From contig CAYYZY010000013.1 in NCBI GenBank assembly GCA_964475955.1, positions 8,422-72,421 of the forward strand: 64,000 bases of DNA, in the 5' to 3' direction. Below are positions 19,116-29,500 of the stretch, in pieces. Origin of the DNA: DATKZH01 sp964475955. Its GTDB lineage: Bacteria; Planctomycetota; Planctomycetia; Pirellulales; Thermoguttaceae. The notes below the pieces were generated by a model, which saw only the letters and a list, made by a program, of their open reading frames with translations, did no database searches and was not told the DNA's origin. How positions within the stretch are numbered: position 1 is the first letter of the stretch; each line of letters starts with the position of its first letter. The position numbers and the translations under genes are program-made.

Positions 19116-19188
19116 CTGTAGGGAACGCCCTCCGCGGCGTTCCGCGGCCCCGGGGATTCCGGAACGGCACAGAGGCCGTTTCCTACAG
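19116..19188. repeat. Palindromic repeat, family E (CTGTAGGGAACG type)
   Basis: CTGTAGGGAACGCCCTCC with GGCGTTCC on the left faces GGAACGGCACAGAGGCCG with TTTCCTACAG on the right. The two arms are imperfect complements. It sits between two genes of the same strand. Confidence 0.6.
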
Positions 19189-19257
19189 GAGGGCCCCGCC
19201 CCGAAAAAACGCGCACGCTGATTTCGATCCGGCCGATGCCAATAGGAGACCCCGCCG

Positions 19258-20709
19258 ATGTCGCGTACGACAGTTCCCGGTCGACTTGTTCCCGTTCTCA
19301 TCCTCACGCTTTTGGCCGCGCCGGCCGGAGCGCAGAAGGTGCCCCAGCCGCCTGAAGGAGCCAAAGCCTACTCGGCGCCGGCCCGGCCGGGCGACGGGGT
19401 GAACATGTCGCTCACGGTCGAGAAGCTCCAAAAGGGCTTCGATCCCCCGCGGCCGCTGGTCGTCTGGGCGATCGGGTCGAGCTTCACCAACGGTTTGGGA
19501 AACGGCGAGCGCCTGAAGGCCCTGATCCGCGAGCGCTTCCCGGAAGCGCCCGAGATCGTCTACCGCAAGCAGGCCGGTTGCTCCACCTCGTACCATTTCT
19601 GCCGCGGCTGGGCACGGCACTTGGTCATTCCCGACCAGCCCGACGTGGTGCTCCTCTACAACTTCGGCAAGCCGGAGGAGCTCGAGAAGCTGATCGTCGA
19701 GCTTCGCCGCCGCACCACGGCCGATATCCTCGTCGGCACGCTCCACTGGTGCCAGCCGCACAAGAAGCAGTGGCCCAATCCCGACCTGGCGTGCAGCCAT
19801 CAGGACATTCCCGCCATGCGCGCGATGTGCCGGCGGCACGGCGTGGAGTTGGTCGAGAACCGCCGCGAGCTGACCGACTACATGCTGGCGAACCACTTGA
19901 CGATCGACGACATGCTCGCCGATTCGGTCCACGAAACCCGCTTCGCGGCCGATTGTACGGTGCAGAACATCGCCCGGCACTTCCACGCGGCCGAGCACGG
20001 CGGCGGCGAGCCCGGCGCCCGGGAGCGGCGCGTCGCGGTCGCGTCCGATGCGGTCAAGCTGGAAGGGAACTGGGCGGCGGCCGACGGGGCCGCGCGGCAG
20101 ACCACCTCGGGCGCGCTGACGCTCCAGTTCGTCGGCAACCGCGTCGCGCTGGTCGGCCACACCACGGCCGGCGGCGGCACGGCCAAGGTGCTCATCGACG
20201 GCGAGCCGGCCGACCGCCTGCCCGTGTTCTACACCAGCTACGTGCAGCCCGGCAAAGACAACGCGCTCCACCCGCCCATGCCGCCGCGCGACCGCGCGCC
20301 GCATCGGGTCGATCTTGGTCCGGCCGAGAAGATCGTCCCGCAGGAGTGGAAGATCACGATGACTAGCGACCGGGGCGACTACCGGCTCGTCGGCAGCGTG
20401 ACGGGGGCCGACGGGACGGGCAACGCCTTCGAACCGTTCACCAGCGACTCGGGCCAGATCGCCATCGACCCGGCGTTCTGGCGCGCCGCCAAGACGAACC
20501 GCGCCGGCGACACGTTCACCTTCCAGGTCTACCGGCCCACGACCGGCCGTGTCGACTTTGCCGCGCCCCCGGGCGAGCCGCCCGGCAAGTTCCGCGTGGC
20601 CCTGGCGGAGAATCTTGCGTGCGGTCCGCATGGGCTCAAGCTCGTCGCCACCGGCGACGGCCCGGTGGTGGTCGAGGCGCTGGAGGTGTTCGAGCCGCCG
20701 ATGCGGTGA
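19258..20709 (+). CDS. Secreted SGNH/GDSL-like hydrolase
   Basis: A 483-residue protein with a signal peptide (LVPVLILTLLAAPAGA). The N-terminal half has an SGNH-type arrangement: the block I-like VVWAIGSSFTNGLGNGERL with the candidate nucleophile Ser, a block with CSTSYHFCRGW, PDVVLLYNFGKPEELEK, and MLADSVHETRFAADC, which could supply the Asp-x-x-His dyad. The C-terminal half is beta-rich and probably a carbohydrate-binding or jelly-roll module (ALTLQFVGNRVALVGHTTAG, GRVDFAAPPGEPPGKFRVAL). SGNH enzymes of this kind remove acyl groups from glycans, which would fit the sulfatases and lyase-like proteins around it. The exact activity is not determinable. Confidence 0.72.
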   Translation: MSRTTVPGRLVPVLILTLLAAPAGAQKVPQPPEGAKAYSAPARPGDGVNMSLTVEKLQKGFDPPRPLVVWAIGSSFTNGLGNGERLKALIRERFPEAPEIVYRKQAGCSTSYHFCRGWARHLVIPDQPDVVLLYNFGKPEELEKLIVELRRRTTADILVGTLHWCQPHKKQWPNPDLACSHQDIPAMRAMCRRHGVELVENRRELTDYMLANHLTIDDMLADSVHETRFAADCTVQNIARHFHAAEHGGGEPGARERRVAVASDAVKLEGNWAAADGAARQTTSGALTLQFVGNRVALVGHTTAGGGTAKVLIDGEPADRLPVFYTSYVQPGKDNALHPPMPPRDRAPHRVDLGPAEKIVPQEWKITMTSDRGDYRLVGSVTGADGTGNAFEPFTSDSGQIAIDPAFWRAAKTNRAGDTFTFQVYRPTTGRVDFAAPPGEPPGKFRVALAENLACGPHGLKLVATGDGPVVVEALEVFEPPMR

Positions 20710-20802
20710 TAAGAAGGATTTGGGATTTTCCATGATTGATTCCACGGGCTCATGCCCGAGGCGACGACGTGACGCCCGCTGGGCGGGCGAGGGAGACTGA
20801 CG

Positions 20803-23800
20803 ATGATTCGAGCGTCGAACGCGTGCATTTTGGCGGGGTTCGCAGTCCTTCTCTGTTCGGGGCTCGTTCTCGGCGACGAGAGGGCTCCGGGGGATTGGCC
20901 GCGATCCGTGGTGGATCGGGTGGGCATTCAAGGCGGGCTGATCGTCCACTTCCCTTGCGGGGGCGGGCAATCGACGGCCGCCCTCCGGGTGAACGACCGC
21001 TACGTGGTGCACGGGCTGGATACCGATCCGGCCCACGTGGAGGCGGCTCGCGAACGTCTGCGGTCGCGGGGCGTTTACGGGGATGTGTCGGTGGATGCCT
21101 TCGACGGCAAACGGCTGCCTTACGCCGACAACCTTGTCAACCTGCTCGTCGCGGAGGACTTGGGCGACGTGCCGATGGCCGAGGTGATGCGGGTGCTTGC
21201 TCCGCGCGGGGTCGCCTGGTTGAAGTCGAACGGTACCTGGCAGCAGAAGACGAAACCCTGGCCCGCCACGATCGACGAGTGGACGCACTGGCTTCACGGG
21301 GCCGACGGGAACGCGGTGGCCCACGACACGGTGGTGGGGCCGCCGCGCCACGCCCAGTGGATTGCGGAGCCGAGATGGCAGCGGCACCATGAGACGTCGC
21401 CCAGCGTGGAGGCGATGGTGTCGGCCGGCGGCCGGGTGTTTGCGATCATCAACGAGGCTCCGATCGGCGTCGACGGGCTGCCCGACCGGTGGAAGCTGGT
21501 TGCCCGGGACGCCTTCAACGGGAAGCTGCTGTGGAAGCGTCCGATCGTCGAATGGGGATGGAAATACTGGGGCGACCATTCCCACGGTAACGGCCGCTGG
21601 AACCACCCGACGCACATCTCCCGGCGCGTGGTGGCCGTGGGCGACCGCGTTTACGCCACCTTGGGCTTCAACGCCCCGCTCACCGAGCTGGAGGCGGCCA
21701 CGGGCCGTACGATCAGGACCTACCCGGGCACGGAGCGGACCGACGAGATCCTGGTCGACGGCGGAACCCTGGTCCTCTCGGTGAACATGGACGAGCAGGG
21801 GCCCGGGCGTATCCGAGAGAAGCCGCCCGTGAAGAAGGCGGTCGTGGCGTTGGACGCCGAGTCGGGGGAGGTTCTCTGGAGATCGGAAGGGTTCGCCGGC
21901 GCCGCCTCGAAGGCCGACGCGATCGAGCGCGTGACGCACTTGAACCTGGTGCTCGGCGGCGGGAAGGTCTTCCTCGTAGAAGAGAACGCCGTGGCGGCGT
22001 TGGACATGAAGACGGGCGAGCAGGTGTGGCAAAAGGCGCGGCGTCCGGATCGCGAGCGGCCGGTCACCTACGGCAGCTACTACTTCACGAATCTGAACAG
22101 CCTCGTCTATCACGACGGGCTGGTGTTCTTCACGGAACCCGATCCCACGGTGAAGCGGCTGCCTTGGGACGCCCCGGCCCATGCCGAGTTGCTTGCGATC
22201 TCGGCCGAAACGGGCGACGTGGCTTGGAGTCGCGATTGCGGCATCTGGGGGCACTACAACCCGGGCGACCTGTTCGTGATCGACGGCCGGCTGTGGGTGC
22301 ACGACGCCCAAGAGTTCGTCATGCTGGGGCTCGATTCGCAGACGGGCGAGGTTCAGCGAACCGTTTCGACGAAGGAAGCCCTCACGCAGGGGCACCATCA
22401 CCGCTGCTACCGCAACAAGGCGACGACGAACTACGTGGTGACCGGCCGGCGCGGCGTCGAGTTCATCGACCTCCAAACGGAAGAGAACCTGCGGCACCAC
22501 TGGGTCCGGGGGACGTGCCGCTACGGGGTGCTCCCCTGCAACGGCCTGCTCTACGCGCCGCCCCATCCGTGCGTCTGCTACATCACGGCCAAGCTCACCG
22601 GTTTTTGGGCCTTGGCGCCGGGGCGGACGGAACGCGGCACGTCGAACGAGTCGCCACGGTCGCTTCTCGAAAAGGGGCCGACCTACGGAACTCCTCTTGT
22701 CGCGCCCGTCGCTTCGGATTCGGAAGACTGGACCACCTATCGTCACGACGCCGCACGGAGCGGTTCCGCCAGCACGGCACTCGATGAGGCCCTTCGCGTG
22801 GCCTGGACGGCGCCCCTCGGCGGCCGTTTGACGAGCCCGGTCATCGCCGAGGGGAAGGTCTACCTGGCGTCGATCGACACGCACACCGTGCGGGCCCTGG
22901 ACGCGAACACGGGGGACACCGTCTGGAGCTATACGGCCGGCGGACGAATCGATACCCCTCCAACCGTCTACCGGGGCCTTGCCCTTTTCGGTTCGGCGGA
23001 CGGGTGGGCCTATTGTCTTCGGGCGGACGACGGCACGCTCGTTTGGCGTCGCCGGGCTGCGCCCGAGCCGCGGCGGATGATGAACCGCGGCCAACTGGAA
23101 TCGCCGTGGCCGGTTCACGGCAATATTTTGGTGCATCGCGGCGCCGCCTACTTCGCAGCCGGCCGTTCCTCGTTCCTCGACGGGGGGATCCTGGTCTACG
23201 CGGTCGACCCGGCAACGGGCGACGTGCTTGCCAGGAAGCGGATCTTCAGCCCCGAGCCGGAGACGGGCGAGATGGCCGAGTGCCTGCTCCGCTACGACAT
23301 GCCGCCCGACGCGCTGGGCGCGCTGCCCGACGTACTCGTCGGCAACGGCACCAGCGTGTTCATGCGGCACCTGAAGTTCGACGCGGACGATCTCGAGGTC
23401 CGAAGCGCCGTCGAGGACCTGGCGGAGAAACCCGGCGGAAGGGAGCACCAGTCCGTGGGCGCCCACTTGATGTCGGTCGCGGGCCTACTCGACGACGCGT
23501 GGTTCAATCAGACCTACTGGTCGATCGACGGCGAGGCGCAGTGCAAGCTGCTCGTCTACGATGACCGGACGGCTTGCGGCTTGAAGCCCTTTCCCGGCAG
23601 CGCCCGCCACTCCCGGGCGATCTTTCGGCCCGGAGGCGACGGTTATACGCTTTTCGCCAACGAGCGCCCGGGGCACAAGAAGCGCTGGAAGACGAAGATC
23701 CCCGTGCGCGCTCAAGCGATGGTTCTGGCGGGCGAGAGGCTGTTCCTGGCCGGCCCCCCGGACCTCGTCCCGAAAGACGATCCGTATGCCGCCTTCGAAG

Positions 23801-23964
23801 GGAGGCGAGGCGGCCGTTTGTGGGCCGTCGCGGTCGGCGACGGGTCGCGGCTCGCCGAACACGAACTGGAGAGCCCGCCTGTGTTTGACGGCATGGCGGC
23901 GGCCGGGGGCCGTTTGTACGTTTCGACGAAGGACGGCCAGTTGGTTTGCCTTGATGGGCGCTGA
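20803..23964 (+). CDS. Exported methyltransferase-like / PQQ beta-propeller fusion protein
   Basis: A 1053-residue protein with signal peptide (ILAGFAVLLCSGLVLG). Residues 35-150 look like a class I methyltransferase fold: GGLIVHFPCGGGQSTAAL at motif I, YVVHGLDTDPAHVEAARERL at motif II with its acidic residue, and VMRVLAPRGVAWLKSNG at the post-motif strand. The rest is a PQQ/quinoprotein-type beta-propeller with tryptophan-docking repeats (LVARDAFNGKLLWKRPI, VALDAESGEVLWRS, ALDANTGDTVWSYTAGG, LYVSTKDGQLVCLDGR). A SAM-dependent reaction outside the cytoplasm is unlikely, so the first domain may have been repurposed to bind another nucleotide-like ligand. The gene lies about 90 bases after the SGNH hydrolase gene and is probably co-transcribed. 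The substrate is unknown. Confidence 0.8.
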   Translation: MIRASNACILAGFAVLLCSGLVLGDERAPGDWPRSVVDRVGIQGGLIVHFPCGGGQSTAALRVNDRYVVHGLDTDPAHVEAARERLRSRGVYGDVSVDAFDGKRLPYADNLVNLLVAEDLGDVPMAEVMRVLAPRGVAWLKSNGTWQQKTKPWPATIDEWTHWLHGADGNAVAHDTVVGPPRHAQWIAEPRWQRHHETSPSVEAMVSAGGRVFAIINEAPIGVDGLPDRWKLVARDAFNGKLLWKRPIVEWGWKYWGDHSHGNGRWNHPTHISRRVVAVGDRVYATLGFNAPLTELEAATGRTIRTYPGTERTDEILVDGGTLVLSVNMDEQGPGRIREKPPVKKAVVALDAESGEVLWRSEGFAGAASKADAIERVTHLNLVLGGGKVFLVEENAVAALDMKTGEQVWQKARRPDRERPVTYGSYYFTNLNSLVYHDGLVFFTEPDPTVKRLPWDAPAHAELLAISAETGDVAWSRDCGIWGHYNPGDLFVIDGRLWVHDAQEFVMLGLDSQTGEVQRTVSTKEALTQGHHHRCYRNKATTNYVVTGRRGVEFIDLQTEENLRHHWVRGTCRYGVLPCNGLLYAPPHPCVCYITAKLTGFWALAPGRTERGTSNESPRSLLEKGPTYGTPLVAPVASDSEDWTTYRHDAARSGSASTALDEALRVAWTAPLGGRLTSPVIAEGKVYLASIDTHTVRALDANTGDTVWSYTAGGRIDTPPTVYRGLALFGSADGWAYCLRADDGTLVWRRRAAPEPRRMMNRGQLESPWPVHGNILVHRGAAYFAAGRSSFLDGGILVYAVDPATGDVLARKRIFSPEPETGEMAECLLRYDMPPDALGALPDVLVGNGTSVFMRHLKFDADDLEVRSAVEDLAEKPGGREHQSVGAHLMSVAGLLDDAWFNQTYWSIDGEAQCKLLVYDDRTACGLKPFPGSARHSRAIFRPGGDGYTLFANERPGHKKRWKTKIPVRAQAMVLAGERLFLAGPPDLVPKDDPYAAFEGRRGGRLWAVAVGDGSRLAEHELESPPVFDGMAAAGGRLYVSTKDGQLVCLDGR

Positions 23965-24029
23965 GGTCCGCGGACGCGCGATGGCCAGGTCGCGGACGGA
24001 TGTGCGACGAACCGCCGCCTCCGGACGTC

Positions 24030-24786
24030 TCCCATCGGCGCTCATGGAGACGAGATAGTCGAATCGGTTGCCGCGGTTGACGTCCATCCACTGCGAGACC
24101 GGGCCGATGGGATGCGTCGGGTAGCTGTTGGCCTTGTAGGCGTCGCCCTTCCGCCTGGGCGCCCGGCCGCCGTAATGCTGGTACCCCGCCTCGCAGTGGC
24201 GCAGCTTCCCAAACAGGCCCTTGCACACCATGTGGTGGACGAGCATGGCCTCGCGGAAGTAGCAGCAGTTCTCCAGCATGACGCAGTGCTTGCCCGTCTT
24301 CTCGGACGTATCGACCAACTGCCAGCACCCCTCGATCGTCTCGGCCGCCGGCACCTCCGTGGCCGCGTGCTTGCCGGTCGTCATGGCCGCCACACAGATC
24401 GGCACGTGCCACTTCCACGGGCGCGTGGCGTTGACGACCAGGTCGAGCTCCTCGGTCTCGCAGAGGCGCTGGAAGTCGGTCTCGCCGCGCGAGTAGCCGG
24501 TCGGCTTGGGCTGGCCGGCCGCGGTCGTCATGTCCTGGCCTTTGGCGACGCGCTCGGGGATGAGGTCGCAGACGGCCTTGACCTCGACGCCGTCGAGTCC
24601 CAGCAAGAGGCTCAAAAGGTGAGTCCCCCGGTTGCCGATGCCGACGAACCCCACGCGTACCCGTTCCAGTGGCGGAGCCTTCACCTGGACGGCCTCAGCC
24701 GCGTGGCCCGGCCGCCCCACCGCCCAGGCCGCGCCGGCAGCCGCCGCAAGTTTCGCAAAATCCCTGCGACCGCACCGATCATTCAT
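24030..24786 (-). pseudogene. GH109-like Gfo/Idh/MocA oxidoreductase, 3' end lost
   Basis: About 250 residues match the first half of GH109-type (NAD-dependent alpha-N-acetylgalactosaminidase-like) proteins. They show a Tat-like start (CGRRDFAKLAAAAGAAWAVG), the Rossmann motif RVRVGFVGIGNRGTHLL, DLVVNATRPWKWHVPICVAA and TEVPAAETIEGCWQLVD, and a conserved run up to MDVNRGNRFDYLVSMS near 24050. The C-terminal third of the family is missing. The frame stays open further to 23485, but that part is antisense to the end of the PQQ-propeller gene and has no family character. The gene is therefore truncated, with a junction near 24030-24050. An intact ATG at 24786 and possible expression of the stump remain. 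Family identity is strong; loss of function is inferred. Confidence 0.72.
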
Positions 24787-25101
24787 CGTGCTTTCCTCTC
24801 CGGCAAGGTGTTGCGGTCCGCTCCGACGGCGTCGAAGCGCGCTCTTTTCCGGCCAGCTTACGGTCGAGGTCGTCGGCGGTCAACGCGCGGGCGAGCCGGG
24901 AACGGCGACGATACGCCAACAGGGCGGTCATGTTTCGCTCGCCCGGGCAAAGTCCTCCTGCAAGCGGCCCGTGCGCCGCACGGGGTAATCTTGACCGAGG
25001 GGCAGGGGCGATCTAGCATGAATCGGGGGTGTTGACGGGCCCCTCAGTGCCGGATCGCGGTCGAACGGCGGGGCCGAGAGGCCTTCGCAACGGAGAGTGC
25101 C
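24787..25101. other. Divergent intergenic region
   Basis: These 315 bases separate the minus-strand GH109-like gene from the plus-strand efflux operon, so at least two promoters are expected here. I see no gene, no strong hairpin and no recognisable operator. Confidence 0.45.
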
Positions 25102-26514
25102 TTGATCGTTGACGTTTTCTCTCAAAGTTCGCCGAAGGCGCGCGCCGCTCTTGGCGGTGTCGTGGCGGCGACGATCGGGGCCCTGCTGCTTCCGGCGACC
25201 GGCTGGGCGCAGAAGCCTCGCGAAATGCCCCCGGCGCCGGTGGTCGTCGAAGAAGTGGTCGAGGAGCAACTGAACCTGGGGGAGTCGTTCGTCGGGACGG
25301 TGATGCCCGTGCGCCGCAGCACCGTGGGGAGCCAGGGCGAGGGATTGGTGGAGGAATTCTTCGTCAACGAGGGTGACCGGGTGGCGGCCGACCAGCCGCT
25401 GGCCCGGTTGCGGACCACCACGATCGACCTCGAGCTGAAGGCGGCGGAAGCCGAGCTTGCCCTCCGTGAGGCGGAGTTGGCGGAGCTGGAGGCCTCGGCG
25501 CCCAAGGAAATCGAGCAGGCCAAGCTGCGCATGGAGTCGGCCGAAGCCCAGGTCGTGTTCAACGACAAGCGCCTGGAGCGTTTCCAGGACCTGTTCGAGA
25601 AGCGGGTGCTCAGCGACGACGAATTGGAGGAGCAGGTGTACGCCGCGGAGGCGGCGAGGAAGACCTACCTGGAAGCCAAATCCGCCTGGGAGCTGGCCAG
25701 CGGGGGCATCTGGGACGCCAAGATCGCGCAGAGCAAGGCGCGCGTGCGGGTGCAGGAGGAGACGATTGCCAAGCTCCGCGACGACCTCCAGCAGCACACG
25801 ATCGCCGCCCCGTTCGAAGGCTACATCACCCGGGAGCACGTCGAGGCGGGCCAGTGGGTCGCCCAGGGGGGACCGGTGGTCGAGATGGTCGAGATCGACC
25901 GGGTCGATGTCGAGATGCACGTGCTCGAGCGGTACGCGCCGAAGGTCCGCGTGGGCGCGCCCGCCCGGGTCGAGATCGAGGCGCTGCCGGGACAAATCCG
26001 TAACGGCGAGGTCGTGCTGGTCGTGCCCCAGGCCGACGAGCGATCGCGGAGCTTCCCTGTGAAGGTGCGGCTTGAAAACGAGCCGTCCGCCGACGACTCG
26101 GAGCACCCCGGAATGAAGATCAAGCCCGGCATGTTCGCAAGGGCGACGCTGCCGGTGGGCCGCAGCGGAGCGGCAAGGATGGTGCACAAGGACGCCGTGG
26201 TGCTCGGTGCCGATTCGAGCGTCGTTTGGGTAATCGCGGAGGACTGGTCGGGCAAGGGGCCGGCCACGGCGGCCCCCGTGCCGGTGGAACTGGGCGTCTC
26301 GTACGACGAACGGATCGAAGTCCGCGGCCCGCTCGAGCCCGGCCAATGGGTGGTCGTCGAGGGAAACGAGCGCATTCGGCCCGACCAGAAGCTGACGATC
26401 ACCAGGCGCGCGCCGTCGGCCGCCGACTCGTCCCCCGCCTCCAAAGCGGCTTCCGCCGGCCCGTCGGCTCGTCCGGCGGCGGCGCAAGCACCCGCCCCCG
26501 CGCCCGCCAAGTGA
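25102..26514 (+). CDS. RND efflux periplasmic adaptor (HlyD/AcrA family)
   Basis: A 470-residue membrane fusion protein. It has a hydrophobic N-terminus (GVVAATIGALLLPATGWA), then the biotinyl-lipoyl start (FVGTVMPVRRSTVGSQGEGL, FFVNEGDRVAADQPLARL). A coiled-coil hairpin of about 130 residues follows, with the second half of the lipoyl domain after it (TIAAPFEGYITREHVEAGQW) and a beta-barrel. A Pro/Ala-rich tail ends the protein. The start is TTG 25102 with GGAG six bases upstream; there is no better ATG. It links an inner-membrane RND pump to an outer-membrane channel. The pump gene starts eight bases after its stop, so they are one operon. No TolC-like gene is present in the window. Confidence 0.9.
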   Translation: MIVDVFSQSSPKARAALGGVVAATIGALLLPATGWAQKPREMPPAPVVVEEVVEEQLNLGESFVGTVMPVRRSTVGSQGEGLVEEFFVNEGDRVAADQPLARLRTTTIDLELKAAEAELALREAELAELEASAPKEIEQAKLRMESAEAQVVFNDKRLERFQDLFEKRVLSDDELEEQVYAAEAARKTYLEAKSAWELASGGIWDAKIAQSKARVRVQEETIAKLRDDLQQHTIAAPFEGYITREHVEAGQWVAQGGPVVEMVEIDRVDVEMHVLERYAPKVRVGAPARVEIEALPGQIRNGEVVLVVPQADERSRSFPVKVRLENEPSADDSEHPGMKIKPGMFARATLPVGRSGAARMVHKDAVVLGADSSVVWVIAEDWSGKGPATAAPVPVELGVSYDERIEVRGPLEPGQWVVVEGNERIRPDQKLTITRRAPSAADSSPASKAASAGPSARPAAAQAPAPAPAK

Positions 26515-26521
26515 GCTTCGC

Positions 26522-29500
26522 ATGCAACTCGTCGAAGGCTTCGTCCACAACCCGGTCAAGGTCGCCGTCGGCGTGCTGCTGGTGGCGCTGTTCGGCGTGA
26601 TCGGGTTTCTGCGCATGCCCAAGCAGCTCACGCCCGAGGTGGAGATTCCCAAGATCTCCATCGAAACCCGCTGGCCGGGAGCGAGTCCGCAGGAGGTCGA
26701 GCGGGAGATCGTGCAGGAGCAGGAGGAGTTCCTGCAAAGCGTCGAGGGCGTGACCAAGATGTCGGCCGAATGCGCCGACTCGTCGGGGTCGATCACGCTC
26801 GAGTTCCCCGTCGGAACCGACTTGAGCGAGGCCCTGCTGAAGGTCAACGCCCGGCTCCAGCAGGTGCCCGAGTACCCTGAGGAAGCCGACCAGCCGGTCA
26901 TCAGCACGTCGGACCCGCGAGCAAACGCGATCGCGTGGTTCATCCTGCGCCCGCGCGTGGCCCCCCCGGAAGAGATCGCCGCGTTCGCGCAAGAGAACCC
27001 CGAGCTGGCCCCGCTGCTGGAGCCGGTGCGCAAGGCCCACAACACGGGGCTTCGGGCGCGGCGGATGCAGATGCTCGTTGAAGAACACCCGGAAATCGTC
27101 GATCGCATCGGGCCGCTGCTTCCGGCCGACGTCGACGTCTCCAAGCTGGGCCGCTTCGCCGAGGACTTCATCGAGGCCCGGTTCGAGCGCGTGCCCGGCG
27201 TGTCGAACTCCAACGCGTACGGCGGGCGCGAAGAGGAGATGCAGGTCATCGTCGACCCGCAGGAATTGGCCGCGCGCGGGCTGACGATCCTCGACGTGCG
27301 CAACGCCCTGCGGCGGCAGAATCGCGACGTCTCGGCGGGCGACCTGTGGGAAGGCAAGCGGCGCTACGTGATCCGCACCCTGGGCCGCTTCAGCTCACCG
27401 GAGCAGGTGGGCGACGTGATCCTCGGCGTCGAGGGCAACGCGCCGGTCTACCTGCGCGACGTGGCCGAAATCCGCCTCGGCTACAAGAAGCCGGTGGCCG
27501 TGGTCAAGAACTTCGGCACCGTCTCCATGGCCATCAACTGCGTGCGCGAAACCGGGGCCAACGTGCTGGAGACGATGGAGGGACTCCAGGCCGCCGCCGC
27601 CGAGCTCAACGCCGACCTCTTGAAACGCCGGGGGCTGGAGCTGATCCAGGCCTACGACGAAACGGAATACATCGACTCGTCGATCCACCTGGTAAGCCAG
27701 AACATCTGGGTCGGCGGGCTCTTGACCGTCTCGGTGCTGCTGCTGTTCCTGCGGAGCTGGCGTTCCACCCTGGTCATCGCGCTGGCCATCCCCACCAGCC
27801 TGATCGGGACGTTCCTGGTCTTGAACCTGCTGGGGCGCTCGCTCAACGTGATCAGCCTGGCAGGGCTGGCGTTCGCGGTCGGCATGCTGGTCGACAACGC
27901 GGTGGTCGTGCTGGAGAACTGCTACCGCCACGCGCAGATGGGCGACAACGCGCTGGTGGCCGCCGTGCGCGGCGCCAAGGAGGTGTGGGGGGCCGTGGTC
28001 GCCTCGACGCTCACCACCCTGGCCGTCTTCCTGCCCGTGCTCTTCGTGCAGGAGGAAGCCGGCCAGCTCTTCCGCGACATCGCCCTGGCCATCAGCTCCG
28101 CCGTGGGGCTCTCGCTGATCGTGTCGGTGACCGTGATCCCGGCGGCCGCGGCCCGGTTGCTTCGCGCGGGCAACCGCGGAGGCGATGCGGATTCGCGCGA
28201 CGGGCCGCCGCGCCGCCGCCGCGGCGTGCTGGCCCGGATCGACGGCCTGGCGCGGAAGCTGGTCGACGGCGTGATCGCGCTCAACCGCTTCTTGCAGCAC
28301 GGCACGTTGCGGCAGATCGGCGCCGCCGTCGGGATGGTCGCGCTGGCGATCGGAATCGCCTACGCCTTGATGCCGCAGGTCGAGTACCTCCCGGCCGGCA
28401 CGCGGAACCTGGTCATCGGCATGTTGCTGCCGCCGCCGGGTTACAACATCGACCAGGCGCTCAAGCTGGGGGTGGACATCGAAGACGCCACGCAGGAATA
28501 CTGGGACGTCGACCTCGACGACCCGGCCGTCACCAGCGGCGAGATTCCGGCCATCGACCGTTACTTCTTCGTCGCCCGCACGCAGATGGTGTTCTTCGGC
28601 CTCCGCGCCGTGCGAGGCGATCAGGTCGGCCGGCTCATCGACGTCGTCAACCGCGTGGCCGCCCAGTTGCCCGGCACGATCCCGCTCGTCAGCCGCCGCG
28701 CGCTGTTCTCCTCCGAGCTCGGCGCCGGGCGGAACGTCGACGTGGAGATCACCGGGCCGGAACTCGAGAAGCTGATCGAGATGGGCCAGCAGATCATGGG
28801 CACCGCCCCGGTCTTGGCGGGCGAGACGAAGACGATCCCGCTCGACGAAGTGCAAGAGTCCGATCGCGTGATCGCCGACGACGAGCAGGCCGGCACGGCG
28901 ACCGTTCTGGTCGAGCCGGCCGGCGCCTTCCCCAAGCCGAGCCTCGACCTGAACAGCCCCGAGGTGCACGTGCGCCGCAAGCGGGAGCAGGCGGCCGACA
29001 TGGGCGTGACCACCGAGGAACTCGGCTACACGGTCGACGCCCTGATCGACGGCGCCTACGCGACCGATTACTACGTGGGCGGCGACAAGATCGACCTGAC
29101 CATCCTCGGCAACCAACGGTACGCCAAGCGCACGCAGGACCTCCGCGGCCTGGCCGTGGCCACGCCTTCCGGCGACCTCGCCCGGCTCGAGAGCCTGGCC
29201 GAAGTGCGGCTCTCGGGCGGCCCCGAGCAGATCAACCGCCGGGAACGGCAGCGGGCGATCACCATCTCGGTGACGCCGCCGCCGAGCGTCCCCCTCGAGG
29301 CGGCCATCAACGCGATCGATCGCGAGATCGTCCAGCCGCGCGTGGCCAGCGGCCAGGTCGGCGGCGACTACCGCATCGCGCTGGCCGGCACGGCCGACAA
29401 GCTCGTGGCCACCTGGAACGCCCTGCGCTGGAATTTCCTCTTGGCCCTGCTGGTCACCTACCTGCTGATGGCCGCCCTGTTCGAGTCGTGGCTCTACCCG

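Noticed and set aside
19183..23466. 1427-residue minus-strand reading frame
   Set aside because: It lies antisense to the SGNH and PQQ genes, which have convincing domains; composition is typical of GC-driven shadow frames.
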